64,000 nt of DNA from Oegoconia quadripuncta (taxonomy: Eukaryota > Arthropoda > Insecta > Lepidoptera > Autostichidae): the NCBI GenBank assembly GCA_949316235.1, contig OX438741.1, positions 13,889,124-13,953,123 of the forward strand, written 5' to 3'. Each line of letters opens with the position of its first letter. The stretch's first letter is position 1. This document shows, piece after piece, positions 11,410 through 23,718 of the stretch. The translations under genes were made by a program, and so were the position numbers. Below the pieces are notes generated by a model. The model was given only the letters and a program-made list of their open reading frames with translations, was not told where the DNA came from and did not search any database.

Positions 11410-11520
11410 TGGATATTTTTTTTTTATTAAAAACTGGTTTCGCGTTTGACTACAATCTCACCTGATGGAAAGTGACGATGTAGCCGAATATTGTATCACG
11501 CGCACCCAGTAAATGCCATA
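11410..11520 (-). mobile_element. LINE 3' tail fragment
   Basis: Shares the reversed 3'-UTR string GACTACAATCTCACCTGATG...AAAGTGACGATG with the LINE tails at 4779, 15138, 35075 and 36541. Only the extreme 3' end remains. Confidence 0.7.
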
Positions 11521-11724
11521 TTGTATAAGATATTGTAATGAGCGCATATAATGGTCGCCAATCACAGCAATATTTATACTTTAGCTATAATTTATCATTA
11601 CATTACGTCTGAGAATACACACTCACCATAATAGTAAGAGCGCCTTTGTACACCTGTTAATAATTTTTCCCTGTGCATATTTTCAAGTTGTGTACAATAA
11701 AGAATTTATCTAGATGATGTTATC

Positions 11725-11830
11725 ATTTGTATGAATAAGATAGAAAGGGATATGTTAAGGTGGTTGGGCATATAGAGCGAATGAATGAAAGGAGATCAAC
11801 GAAAGCGTGAATGGAAGGTAACTTTAATTT
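11725..11830 (+). mobile_element. LINE ORF2 C-terminal scrap
   Basis: Reads like NKIERDMLRWLGI...ERMNERR with frame breaks, matching the RT tail at 21745-21915, 25620-26085 and 45825-46010. Confidence 0.5.
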
Positions 11831-11868
11831 AATACAAAAATAAATAAATAAATAAATATTAGGTCCTT

Positions 11869-12613
11869 ACCTATGAAATTGGCGTTTTGTATGAAGAATT
11901 TCATTAAGACTATTTTCTCCATACAAACATTTATATATTTTTTTTGGGAACGGCAAACCCAAATTTGGCTAAACTTTGTGTGTATTATCGGATAACATTA
12001 AGTTAAGTATAGGCAGCGTTCATTTTTAAAACTAACTGCTTTATAAGTTTCAGCAAATCTAAGAAATGATTATGGAAAGTACATGACAAGAGCTCTGTTC
12101 AATTTTTTTTTTTTTTTTTTTATGAACAACGGGTTAGTTCTTGACCTCAATCACACCTGATGTTAAGTGAAGATGAGGTCGAAGGTGGAAGCGTACTGAC
12201 CCGGAAACCCCAACACATTTGGGGGACTGGCTATCTTATCTCTGACAACCGGAACACAACAATGCTATTAACATTGCCGCTTGGCGGCAGATTTAGATAA
12301 GATGGTGGTAGCTAGCCAGGCGGACATTTAAAATGTCCTACCACCAACCAAACCGAGTACTTAAACATGTACCCCGCTGGGGATCGAACCCGCGACCTCC
12401 GAATCATAAACCCAATGTTGTTTACATTGAGCCACGGAGGCAATTTTTTTTTATTATGTGATTTAGCCGATAAATTAGAAAATATTTCATGTGAAACCTT
12501 GAAATAATATTCCATTTTCCAAATAAAAAACAAATTTGGATATAGCTTTGGAAATCGCAGGAATTGGTACATTGATTAACGAAGAAAAAAAAAACTCCAA
12601 TTTGACACACCCA
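11869..12613. mobile_element. MITE family D, split by a SINE
   Basis: Left TIR TTAGGTCCTTACCTATGAAA is preceded by TA. The body matches the complete copies at 17674-18085 and 52653-53064. A SINE B (12102-12441) is nested inside, flanked on both sides by CAATTTTTTTT, an evident target-site duplication. The right TIR is shortened (CTCCAATTT, then a gap). Without the SINE the element is about 400 bp. Confidence 0.85.
12102..12441 (-). repeat. SINE family B nested in MITE D
   Basis: Full-length reversed copy, with a poly-T start and a head end at GAGCCACGGAGGC. The interrupted MITE shows that this SINE inserted later. Confidence 0.9.
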
Positions 12614-12835
12614 ATATTTCGGACACTTACACCAATCATCTAGTCCCAAACTAAGCAAAGCTTGTGCTATGGATACTAGATAACGGATAAACATAGGTAC
12701 ATATTTATATAAACATCCATGACTCGGGAATAAATGTTCGTATTCATCACACAAACATTTACCCCTCGCGGTATTCGAACACGCAACCGTTGGTTTCGCT
12801 GACATTGTCACTATCCACTACACCAACCGGTCGTC
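12610..12835 (-). repeat. SINE family A' (variant head)
   Basis: A tRNA-derived SINE related to family A but with head GACGACCGGTTGGTGTAGTG and body CTAAGCAAAGCTTGTGCTATG (reversed). The same variant occurs on + at 29941-30127 and 36804-37042. Confidence 0.82.
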
Positions 12836-12924
12836 AAATATTGATGGTTTTATAACTAAATACCTATACTATATCTAAAGCAAGCTACAGAATGGTTAGA
12901 AAACATTTTTATTATATTACTGAC

Positions 12925-13120
12925 TAGCTTTCCGCCCGCGGCTTCGCTTGAGCTTTATCACGGATATATTTAATTTCTTCATCCCGCGGGAATTACTCAC
13001 TTTATCGGGATAAAAGTATCTGTCTTAATCCAGGATATATTCTACCTATATACCAAATTTCATCCAAACCCGTTCAGCCGTTTCGCTGTGATTGAGCAAC
13101 AAACAAACACATCAAGATAG
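12925..13120 (+). repeat. Dispersed LINE 3'-end repeat
   Basis: Begins CTAGCTTTCCGCCCGCGGCT and contains CCAAATTTCATCCAAACC and CGTTCAGCCG. This is a very common lepidopteran interspersed 3' end. Copies lie at 28513-28700 (+) and 35500-35695 (-). The A-rich stretch after 13121 (TTTATTTGCATCC) is another reversed LINE tail. Confidence 0.65.
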
Positions 13121-15137
13121 ATAGATAAGCATTTATTTGCATCCATGTACACACACATAACACATTTTACATATGAAAAATACAACTAAAACAATAAAAC
13201 ACAAGTACAGAAACAACAAATATTATGTGTGTGCCGCAGTATACAAAAAGGCTACAGCTCAGTGTATGGATATGCCCGAGGCGGGCAAAACACTGGTATT
13301 CTGCTGAAACCTGAGCGTTGATCTGGGACAAATGGAATTTTGAAATGTGTTTGGTGTTATCAAATTAAAACTAACGTTATAGGTAAATGAATATTGTGTA
13401 AGATTATTCCCATAATATATTGGATTCAATTAATAAAATATACCTATTATTGAACCAATTATTATTATTATTATCTCTATTTTCAATTTCTTTTTCTCAG
13501 CATGATTTGGTATTATCATACCATTTACGGGCATTAACCAAGTAAATGGTATATTTCTATTTATTTTAAAATCGTAAGTCAGTTTGTCGATTTTCATCTA
13601 TTTGGAGGAATATTTGACAATGCGGCAAGTATTTAAAATGGCGGCTTTTTGCATGGATATGTACGTAGATGGTTTCAGATCAAGAAGTTTAAGGCTGTGG
13701 TGTAAATGTCTAGGGATGATTCCGGTAGTCGAAAGAACGACTGGGACGACGTATAGGTACTCGATTATTATTATTATTAGAATAAATTGATAATCAATGA
13801 AAAATTAAGAAATTATTGCAATTTTCGATTTCATATTAACATCCAAATTTCGCATTTATAATATTAGTTAGATGTGTACTCTATTCTTCTACAAAAATTC
13901 AGGAGCTTTAAGGTTATGAGAAGTTACACAACAAAAATGACGTATTTTTATTGGACGTAAAAAATTCTAAAGTACTATACATGAAACATTACAACTGCCT
14001 TCACTTATCAATTGACATTCAATTACCGTAATTGTGTGTGATGACGTGTTTACATATTTTTTTTTATTATTCTTTTATTAATATATTTACGACGGCACAT
14101 GTAAAAACATGGTCAATATGAACTAAGTATATTGCACGTATTTATATTATGTTATGACGTAGACAAGAATATGAGCTAGATAGTAATTAACACCAGTATT
14201 AATTCTAACACTCATAAGGCATCATCAGATTCCTTCAAATTTAAAGTTAGTGTTTTAATTTATTTTGTTTGACTTTAAGAAAGCGCATTCTAATTCGACT
14301 AGCTTTTATTAAATAAAATGCTGTTCCGGGTGTTTCTCGGGCAGCGAGCTGCCCTCAAGATTATTTTCGCTTTAAATATTATTTCAGTTCTGATGAATTT
14401 CAGTATCATCTAACAAATTTGATGAAGTAGGGTGTCAACTGCCAAATCCTACCAATAGTGAAGAACAGCAGTGGGGTACAATATATCTGAAAAGAAAAGT
14501 ATTTATTTGGATTTCTGTTATAAAGAGTATTTTATACATAAGTTTACAATACCTATACTAAATCCAAAAAGGTCTCCACTCAGCATGTGGCGGGTTGGAG
14601 CAACCACGACGCTGGTATTCCTTGGAGCCGAAAAGTTGTGTGCCGAAAAGTGTATCTAAGTTTTTAATAGTGTGATTGAGGTCAAGTACCAACACGTCGT
14701 GCATTAAAAAAAAATTTTCCTCAATCGTTCGGTACCTGTTTGGATCCTCGACGCGGAATGAAAGAATTACTCCTATTTCAACAATGAACCACTTCAAGTA
14801 CTCTCTAACTTTAGTTTAGAGTTCAAATAGAGTATAAACTAAGCTAGCGCGAGTGAAGTGACCAAGAAAGGTGAGGTGAAAAAGAAAGAAAGAAAATAGA
14901 ATGAATGAAAAGAGTATTAACTGAACAAGTGAGCTGATTGAGTACAAACGATGTTGTTATCCTGGTAACAAAGAGCCAAGGTTAAGCGTGTGAGGTGCAA
15001 AGGGTTAAGAATTGAATTGAGGAGATTGAATATAGGGCCTATTACACCATTCTAAATTTAAACACTAATTCGGCATTTCGAGGGTTAATAACTCTGTATA
15101 TTACTTCGATAGAACGAGCAGTGAACTGTAAAAATAT

Positions 15138-15303
15138 TTTTTTTTGTTTATGATTGACTGGATTCGCGTTTGACCACAATCTCACCTGATGGAAAGTGAC
15201 GATGTGGTCGAAGATGAAGCACGCGATCCCAGTAAATGCCTATTCACTCTGCTCTTGAAGATCCCAAGGTTGTAGGATTCAGGAATGACTGACGCCGGAA
15301 GGA
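15138..15303 (-). mobile_element. LINE 3' tail fragment
   Basis: Reversed 3' end of the same LINE as 4779-5127: T-run, GACCACAATCTCACCTGATG, then GATCCCAAGGTTGTAGGATT and GACGCCGGAAGG. It stops just inside the ORF2 C-terminus. Confidence 0.75.
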
Positions 15304-15629
15304 AAGAATTTCTTCCAGAAAAACTATAAAAGAAGCTAGGTACCTACCTACTACTATGGATCTTCTCGGGAACTCCCTGGTCTTCTACTTGGTCTGCGAC
15401 AGTAGGATAGGGCCTTATACAGAAGCTAACCGGTAAAGCAACCCTCACTTGTTATTTATTGAGTTTTCGAGTGAATTAATAATACACGCGCAGCTATGTT
15501 AGAGTCGATAAGTAAAAGTAAGTAAGTACATGACGTCACAAACATGGCAGACGGATGCGAGTGCGTTCCTTTATACTCGTGAATTTTATATAAATCTACT
15601 AAATCTATAATTAAAAGTTATTCTTTAAA

Positions 15630-15815
15630 ACTAGGCTTAATATCTTACATACTCAAATATCATATACTCAAATATTATAATAAGGTTCCATTAGACATTC
15701 AAACTTTGCCTTTAAATAAATTTAAAGCAATCATAAAACAGAAATTATTAGCAAAAGGCTATTATAAAATCACTGACTATTTGAATGATAAGCAAGCTTG
15801 GACGTAGCTGTCTTA
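15630..15815 (+). mobile_element. CR1-like LINE ORF2 C-terminus
   Basis: Open stretch reading NKVPLDIQTLPLNKFKAIIK, then LLAKGYYKITDYLND and a stop. The same C-terminal pattern is at 38330-38525 (+) and 46245-46520 (-). Upstream parts are missing. Confidence 0.7.
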
Positions 15816-16387
15816 TTATTCATATAATTATCAAATCACAAATTGAAACCCATAATCTGTTTAAAAGAGCAACCCTAGAGTTTCTTGTTTGTTCTTCTCT
15901 GAGGAGTCAGCTTTGTGAATGAGCCGTAAATTTAAATGTAATATTAATATTAATAGTGACGTTTTCAAGTGATAATTTTATCCTATGAATTAAAATATTT
16001 TGAATTGATTCGACTTACTTCAACCAGCACTGTATGCCGGATTTGTTTCTAAATTTAGGATTTTGTAATAGACGCTTAAGTGAACGTCGTTCGACTAACT
16101 CACTCGCCTCGCTCTTAGAGTCACCTTAAATGAGGAGTGCCTTATGAGTACCTCACGAGATAAAACGAGGTCCTCCCTCATCCTCCCATCACAACCACGT
16201 AAGCTGCTATATTCTACAAATAACAGTATAACATTTTTATTTCAGGAATTAATATAATTATTTAGCAAAATAATTATCTACAATGAAATCATAATTCAAT
16301 ACTGTATATATTATGTCACATTGCAATTAGGCAACAGTAATTTTATTTGTATAGGCAATTTATTTAATAATAAAATAAATAATAATC

Positions 16388-19300
16388 ATGAGGCTGGAGC
16401 CACAAGAGTACCTACCAGATAACATATTAAGCAATGATATACAATCCCTATTGCGACCAATCAATATATTACAATATATATATTTCCAACCGAAGTATAA
16501 CATAATGAATAATTTTGTGACTCCAAATAGCCGTATTACTCAATTAACGAGTTTTATTGCTTCATTGCTATATATATCTGCTCATATAGTAGTCTCATTC
16601 TTCAATCCTGGTAGAAGTATAAAAGCAACACCCTTTATATATGCAACGTATATAATAAATATTTTATTCTACAGCTTTGCGTATATTGCAATGTTCTTAT
16701 TGGATATATTTCAAAACCCAGATCACATTAATTTTATATTAATCGTTGAGAGGTTAAACAAACTGTTCGCATATCAGAAGAATGATTTATCCGGTATTCG
16801 ATTTTGGAACGTTCTACATGTTTCTGTGTTTAGTTTCTGTTGTATAACTGGGGCATTAATGTTTATTACTGTATTTAAAGTCCTTGATATGATTTATATG
16901 TTCTCATTATTATACTTCGATGTGACTATACTATACGCCTTCCAAATGATGAAGATATTAAATGAAGAACTTAAATTGTGGACATCGGAACTGAAGATTT
17001 ATACGGAGCTGTGTCTAGAAGTCAGATTCTCCAAAGTTTATTTACGTGAAACGGAATCACACTGGAAGACGTTGTACCAAGGATATCTGTACATATTACA
17101 AGCTTTCAATATATATGGAAAAGTTTTTAAATTTTCAGTAAGTTCGATCTTCAGTTGCGTTATTGTTTTCTTTGCAATGCCTTAATACACCGCCATCGCA
17201 TCATTTTTTAATTTATTTTTATTTTATTTTATTAGTGTACGGTTGCTTACCGCACAATCTTTAAATGATATAAAAATGACAATAATTTGATACTTAAGAC
17301 ACTGATTCATTGATATAAACTTATAATATTGATGATGCTAATGAGTACACGACGATGCTTGCTAAACGTGGACTGATTTGAAGGGCGAATTAAAGAAATG
17401 TATTATGGCGTGAACTGCTGACGCCGCCGTCGCGCCGGTGGCATGTGCGGTATTTCACCGTACAATTAGGTACACAAACAATATAATATATCACACTCTT
17501 ATGATAGCTTATACAGTAGTTTTGTTCTGATATGAATACCTATTACAGGCGTACACAACATTGATAGCAAAGCTACGCTAGTTACATAAGTAGTACCTAC
17601 AATATATTATTTTAAAGTACTTAATTATTCAATTATAAATATAAATAATAAATAAGGTATTATGGTAATAATATTAGGTCCTTACCTATGAAATTGGCGT
17701 TTTGTAGGAAGAATTTTATTAAGACTGTTTTCTCCATACAAATATTTTTGATTTTTTTTTGGGAACGACAAATCCAAATTTAGCTAAACTTTGTTAGTAT
17801 TATCGTATAACATTAAGTTAAGTATAGGCAGCGTTAAATTTTAAAAGTAACCGCTTTATAAAAGTTTCAGCGAATCTAAGAAATTATGGGAAGCACACGA
17901 AAAGAGCTCTGTTCAAATTTTTTTTATTATGTGATTTAGCCCAGAAATTAAAAAATATTTCATGTGAAACCTTGAAATAATATTCCATTTTCCAAACAAA
18001 TTTGGATATAGCTTTGAAAATCGCAGGAATTGGTACATATGATTAACGAAGAAAAAAACCTCCAATTTCATAGGTAAAGACCCAATATTATTGTCAGAAT
18101 TACAATAAACTAAATATTGAAGATTTGGAAAATTATGTATTAGAAAGAGAAGTTTTGAGGTGTTTCAGTATTTTACTGCTATCTTCTTGCTCTGGTTCCA
18201 ATTTATTTGGGGTTTATTTGGTTCCAATCTCCTCTATCAGCCGTTACCTCGTCATTCACGCCCTTTTCGTTCATATCACCTTTCACACAATCCATCCGTC
18301 TTTTCCATGGAAGACTTCTTTCTTTCCAACTATCCACTCCCATATTCATCACCCTCTTAGTAACATGCGTTTCATCCCGTCTCATAATATGTCCATACAA
18401 AGCTAAACGGTTTCCTTTCATCGCCATCTGTTGACACTAATGTGAATTACATATGTGTTATGTGATGATCTTACATACACAGTGAATTAGATGTGATAAG
18501 TAGTTTTAAATGTATTATGCTAAACACATACTCGACTCGTCTGAACGTCGCAGTTGGATAACAGTAAATTCGTGCATTCGGGCCCGAGACGCTAAATCAG
18601 CAAATTCCTATTGATTACGCATCCAACGCCCTGGTGAATGGCGCGCTGCGACATTAATTCTCTATTTTTAGCTCTTAGGAGCCCTACTGTTTTATTATTT
18701 TGTGTACTTAATTCACAATAAATTAGGTTCACATGGATTCTTAAAAGTCCTTTCTCTACCTATATCCTGCGAACCCATAATTTATTTATTTATTTTTATT
18801 TATTTATCATTTATTGCACACAAGAAAAAAACATACAGATACAACATAATAGAGACGACACAACAGGTTCTGCTTATTTCTACAATTAAATTTCTTCCAG
18901 CAGACCTTCGAAAGAGAGATATGACTGGAAGAGAGAGAGAGAGAGAATATTTATGTGTTTGAATAACCGTAAGAGAAACGTCAAAGTAACGTATTGTTTT
19001 TTTTTTCAGGTATTCCTTCTGGCGGTAGCTGTTTTGCAAATTGCCTTGCCGAATGTTCAGAAATTCATTCAGCTCTACAAATTAGGACTATTCATAAACG
19101 ATTATGTAAGGAATTGGAATTACTAAAATACGTTTCTCAACGTTTAGTTATGAGACCCCCTAAATAAAAAGCAAAAAAGAAATGAAGCAAATCTTTCATA
19201 TACGCAAAGGCTTCTCGTATAATGGTGACTTTAAGAACTAAACACAGAAATCGTTTGTTATTATTTGAAAATGATTTAGATAGATAAAACATTTACTCAC

Positions 19301-20710
19301 TGGACAGTACATACAACTAACATAGAAGAAAACAAACTACAAACACTATGTAAATAACACACAAACTGAATACAGTGATAGTAAACGAAACAAGATTTTC
19401 TTAGCGACTATACCCACTGAGCACTGAAATACTTATGCTGCAGTAGAGAAAGAGGCCCATACCATCGCGCTGATAATTTTGCAAGTACCGCTTGTGGAAA
19501 ACGCACGCATTTGCATCTGTTTATAATATAGCATCGTTATGATTAAATGATTCCAATAACGTTAGCTATCATCATCATTATATCAGCCACAGGACGTCCC
19601 CTGATAAACATAGGCCTCCCTAATCGATATCCAGAGCGAACAGTTAAAGTAGCCCTTATCCTGCGACAGCGAACTTAACTACTAATATAATTTTCGTTAT
19701 TTTTGGGACATATAGCGAGTTCCCTTATAACCGACGGCGACGGCGACGCCCCCCGGGGACTACCGACCTCACTTTGAGAAACGATGGTATAAAACTTAGA
19801 CTTACAATTTGTATCAGACCGGACATAACGATTAAATAGTGTAGCTAGTTTCCATATAAAAGTATTAGCCACGTTTACGCTTTGACGTATGAGGAAATAT
19901 CTACAAATGTGTTCTACTTGTATAACTTATTAGATTACAAATTTATTAATACCTTATCCAATACCTTGTATGTTTTTTGGAATTGTATGGGGATCGTACA
20001 GTTTATTTGCTAAATTATACTCGCGATAATAATTGATGTTATATTGTTCAATAGATACACTATAAAAACATGTGAAAAGCAGTGATTTTGCTATAATAAG
20101 GAGCACACGCGATTGGTCTGGTAATCGAACGTGAACTGAAGGGCAAGCGAGCAACTCCTCGAACAATGGGGTAAAATGCTGACGCTAATACAATAATAAC
20201 ATGTGCGGTTTGACCGTACAGGAATCAAGCAATACCTATTTATATACATCTAGATTAAAATACTTATAAAAATAAGCTTTTACTGATCCATCATGTGTAT
20301 TACATATTAATCTAGTACAAATACGAGTGACATAAAGCCCAACAAGGAGTTCCAGTTGCAATCTTCTGGCTCCATCTTCAAAACCTAGTCAGTAAAGTGC
20401 TCATGGCAATAAAACAAACTAGCCCAAATTCGAGCATCTTGCCAATTTCCATCAGGGAATTCCAGTTCCTACATCTCGGTTCCAGCTCAATGGTACTATG
20501 ATATTGTATTGTTACCGAACTTACATAAATATGTCAAATTTCAGCTCAATCATGTAGTGGTTTAAAAATGGTTTGCAAATTTTGAAACGGACAACTTACA
20601 TACGAACGGTGCAAGCTAAATAAAAGCTTGTAAAGATTCTTGGGAATGACGTGACGACACACACACACACACACACACACACGCGCACACACACACACAC
20701 ACACGCACAC

Positions 20711-20792
<82 letters not shown>

Positions 20793-22552
20793 GCACAATC
20801 ACCAACGCATAGAAAACTTAAAATGAGTATTTTTCTTTTCTTGATGTTTAATTTTTTGTTTTTTGGTTAGAGTTTTATTTTTCTAAGCTCCGCCAATTAT
20901 GTTCGGGGAACGAGCGAGTCAACCCCAACACGAGTATTATATTTTACTCTCTGGGGATGCCTCAATGCTGTTATATACTATTACAGGAGAAATAAAAGTA
21001 TTTTTATTTTTTATTTTATTTATTTACGTTAGCTGCACGGAGTACGCGTCAACTGTTGTATTTCCATACTAAAATTCGGTCTGCTATTTTTTATAGGTCT
21101 TTGGATAAGATAACAATACATATAATTACATAGGAATACTATTATTGTTTAATTTGTCCACAGCATGGCAGTGGAACACTGATGGTGACTGGTTCGTGGG
21201 TTGTAAAAAATCTCTTTCTATTGATTTTATTGAGTTCACAATGTGAAAAATTTTACAAAGTTATTAATACCGCGGAAAGTGAATGTATCATGATGACGTT
21301 AAGATGCAAGAGATCAGGTAAATTATTGTAATTTTATAACAATAAGCTAATGAACTAGGAGATCTAGTTAGGAGTGAGGAAATCCGTAGAAGAACCAAAA
21401 CCACTGACAGAGCCCAGGATATTTAGTAAGTTGAAGTGGCAGTTGGCAGAGCATGTCAGTGAACTGATGGCACTAAGGTTCAGGAGACAACATACCGACA
21501 AAACCAACTACGGTGAGCAGCGTGTAAGCTCTTAGCCATGTTCGATGAAATTCGGTATAGACATTTCGAAGATAATTAACTTTTAACACAGTTGCTTTGT
21601 ATACCTAGATGGTAGCATTATGTTTAATTTATCTGGGGTTTTCTAAAGTTTTAATTCATTGTTCTAAATACCTATGTACAAGAATTTGTAACAATATGAA
21701 TTTGTTACTTTGAAATACAGAAACAGGAGTAGAGTAATTAGGGAGTTATGAAAGAAGACACAGTGACAAAGATTGAAAAAGGTATGCTGAGATGGTTTGG
21801 ACATGTGGAGAGGATGAATGAAAGAAGACTTACGAAAGAGATAATGTGAATGCTAGTGTTCGTAGAGGAAGAAGGAGGCGGACGGACCATGATTAATTCG
21901 GAGACGTCTTAAAGAAAGACCAAACCAAAAGTACGCTAAACCGACAAGCATATATGAACAACATTGGTGTCTATTCGGATGTACACCAACTAAACTAAAA
22001 CTAGGTGCCGCCACATCGTACTGTTCCAGGGAGAAACAGACAGTACTACTCTAAAACTGGTTTTAGTTTAGTTGGCGTACATCCGAATCGACACCATTAT
22101 TAGAGTAAATAAGCAAAAGAGGTGTGTTAGAACCATAGCAAGTGGAAGTCTGTGATCTCTGCCTACCCCTACGGGAAAAAGGTGTTACTTTATGTATTTT
22201 TTTTATATGAGAGGGCGGCAAACGAGCATGCGCGTCACCTGATGGAAAGCAATCACCGCCGCCCATGGACACGCAACACCAAAAGAGTCACAAATGCGTT
22301 GCCGGCCTTTGAGGAAGGTGTAGGTGTATGTATATAACAATGCTGTTGATTATAATTTACATTTGCCATTATGTTCTTAATATTGTTACAGCCGAAGCGA
22401 AGAGACTACGCAAAAACGTCACACGACTGAATGCAAGTTTTAAACGCATAACTCCCTACGGATTGTTTACTGTAGACGCTATGCTACCTCTTCACTTAGG
22501 TGATTTAGTTTCCACCTACACTATTGTTCTGTTACAGTTTGCTCTCGAATAG
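16388..22552 (+). CDS. Gustatory receptor GR-3 (four exons)
   Basis: Predicted gustatory receptor, 386 aa. Exons: 16388-17137, 19010-19105, 21164-21317, 22392-22552 (TAG); phases 0, 0, 1. The start MRLEPQEYLPDN is the first in-frame ATG and fits the subgroup. Exon 1 (250 aa) shows PINILQYIYFQPKYN and four hydrophobic segments. Exon 2 is TM5, exon 3 TM6 followed by SQCEKFYKV (Q replaces the usual E), and exon 4 TM7 with TYTIVLLQF at 375-383. Exon 4 is very close to that of GR-2. Introns are enlarged by a MITE D and a LINE scrap (intron 1), a long CA/TG microsatellite (intron 2) and MITE F plus repeat C (intron 3). A poly-A signal AATAAA lies 16 bp after the stop. Ligand unknown. Confidence 0.9.
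17674..18085. mobile_element. MITE family D, complete
   Basis: 412 bp, flanked by TA on both sides, with imperfect ~24-bp terminal inverted repeats (TTAGGTCCTTACC... and ...GGTAAAGACCCAA). No coding capacity. TA target plus short TIRs fits a Tc1/mariner-type non-autonomous element. It lies in intron 1 of GR-3. Confidence 0.88.
18205..18427 (-). mobile_element. RTE-like LINE C-terminus
   Basis: Open on -, reading LYGHIMRRDETHVTKRVMNM, then RRMDCVKGDMNEKG and VTADRGDW. This is the characteristic end of RTE-type ORF2 proteins. It is truncated and lies in intron 1 of GR-3. Confidence 0.72.
20657..20791. repeat. (CA)n/(TG)n microsatellite
   Basis: About 135 bp of almost pure CA dinucleotides with a few CG interruptions, in intron 2 of GR-3. 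The long Cys-Val reading frames across it are artefacts of the repeat. Confidence 0.97.
21740..21915 (+). mobile_element. LINE ORF2 C-terminal scrap
   Basis: Reads KIEKGMLRWFGHVERMNERR in one frame, then breaks. This is the RT tail typical of several insect LINEs. Another RT scrap (LKWQLAEHVSE-like) lies at 21390-21480. Both are in intron 3 of GR-3. Confidence 0.65.
21963..22098. mobile_element. Small MITE family F
   Basis: ~136 bp with ~38-bp imperfect terminal inverted repeats (TTGGTGTCTATTCGGATGT at the left; ACATCCGAATCGACACCA at the right). The middle reads CTGTTCCAGGGAGAAACAG. A second, interrupted copy is at 55616-56302. Confidence 0.75.
22195..22325 (-). repeat. Repeat family C, 5'-truncated
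   Basis: Reversed, starting with a T-run then ATGAGAGGGCGGCAAACGAG, and truncated after GGCCTTTGAGGAAGGTG. It ends ~67 bp before exon 4 of GR-3. Confidence 0.82.
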
Positions 22553-22567
22553 AGAGCAAAAAGAGGC

Positions 22568-22573
22568 AATAAA
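22568..22573 (+). promoter_or_regulatory. Poly-A signal of GR-3
   Basis: AATAAA hexamer 16 bases after the GR-3 stop codon. Very short spacing, but the only canonical signal before the repeats downstream. Confidence 0.5.
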
Positions 22574-22648
22574 ATATTGACAATAGGAGAAGTTGTGTCA
22601 TTATTCAAATGAAGAGGGACTAATCTAATCCATGAACGAGAAAACGTT

Positions 22649-22753
22649 TTACGTCATCAGTATGTTTTTATGTCATGAGTATAATTTAACGTCATTCCTT
22701 TGTTTTTACGTCATTCATTTTGATTTTACGTCATTCATTTCGTTTTTACGTCA
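22649..22753 (+). repeat. Array of CRE-like TTACGTCA boxes
   Basis: TTACGTCA occurs at 22649, 22706, 22726 and 22746, with TTATGTCA at 22668 and TAACGTCA at 22687. The last three full boxes have a 20-bp period (unit TTTTTACGTCATTCATTT). It is a short degenerate tandem repeat ~100 bp after GR-3; whether it binds CREB/ATF-type factors is not shown. Confidence 0.7.
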
Positions 22754-22818
22754 TTCATTTGTTTTTATTTAATTGTTTTACTTCGACTTCTATGATATTG
22801 TGTACTACGGATAAACTT

Positions 22819-22855
22819 CCCGTGGTACTACTGGATCGCTTGGTAGTACCACGGG
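22819..22855. repeat. Perfect 13-bp hairpin
   Basis: CCCGTGGTACTAC at 22819-22831 pairs perfectly with GTAGTACCACGGG at 22843-22855, with an 11-nt loop. It lies between the CRE-like array and a reversed SINE A. It could be the terminal hairpin of a degraded rolling-circle or foldback element; no CTRR end is visible next to it. Confidence 0.75.
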
Positions 22856-22860
22856 CAACA

Positions 22861-23137
22861 AATAAATAAAATAAATAAATATCCTTGAACGTACACACAG
22901 AGCCATCTAGTTCCACACTAAGCAACTAGGCTTGTATTATAGATACCAGGTTGGTTGATAAGCTGCACAAATAACTTTTTTTTTGTAAATAAATACTCTT
23001 TTTATTTTTTTTGTAAATAATAACTCGCGAACACATGTCTGTATTCATCATACAAACATATGCCCCTGGCGGGATTCGAACCCGCGACCTTTTGGTATAG
23101 CAGCAGAGTTTTTAACCAATACACCAAACAGGTCGTC
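22861..23137 (-). repeat. SINE family A, full length
   Basis: Reversed copy, ending at the head (GGATTCGAACCCGCGACC...CAAACAGGTCGTC). Intergenic, between GR-3 and the GR-4 pseudogene. Confidence 0.9.
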
Positions 23138-23718
23138 TACTACTTTTTTTATTATTATTATTATTACTTAAAAAAAGAAAAAAAAGTGGTACCATCTGTC
23201 GAAAGTGTCTAAATAAAAGGGACTATTATTTCCAGTGAGTTATTAAAAGGAAATAATTCACTTTATATTTTGGTCTGTACTATTGGACATTTTGGTATTT
23301 GAAATATATAACAACTTTTTTATTATTTAGTGATGTACGCCTGAAATATATCTGCCTATGTCTATTTATGAATCTCCACCATTATAAAATAAAATATAAA
23401 ACATCATTCTTTAAAAAAAAAAACAAATTAATAAAAAATCAGCCTTCAGATTAATCGTAAATCGAGTTGCCAGATTTTTTGTTATAAATTGTTTTGCATA
23501 CTTATAAATTTATTTCGTTTATAAAAAGCCCTGCTTTGAAATCGGTAAAAAGACAGATACAAGGTTCTATTTTATGTCGTAAAAAGTCTTCTACATATTT
23601 GAAATTAGGTGGATAATTAAATATAAAAATTTTCAACACATAAGAATTATTTATTATAAACCCTTAACACGATTAAAAACAAAAAGTAGTAAATTATAGC
23701 TAAAAAAAGAATTGCAAT

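Larger units (their letters stand above)
13321..16387. other. Long intergenic stretch before GR-3
   Basis: No gene was seen. It contains scraps of the 12925 repeat (~13850), a SINE B tail (14671-14715), a LINE tail (15138-15303), a CR1-like C-terminus (15630-15815) and AT-rich sequence. Short open frames such as 14471-14659 have no recognisable content. Confidence 0.5.

Noticed and set aside
20546..20805. Three long Cys/Val-rich open frames on the - strand
   Set aside because: They are translations of the CA microsatellite.
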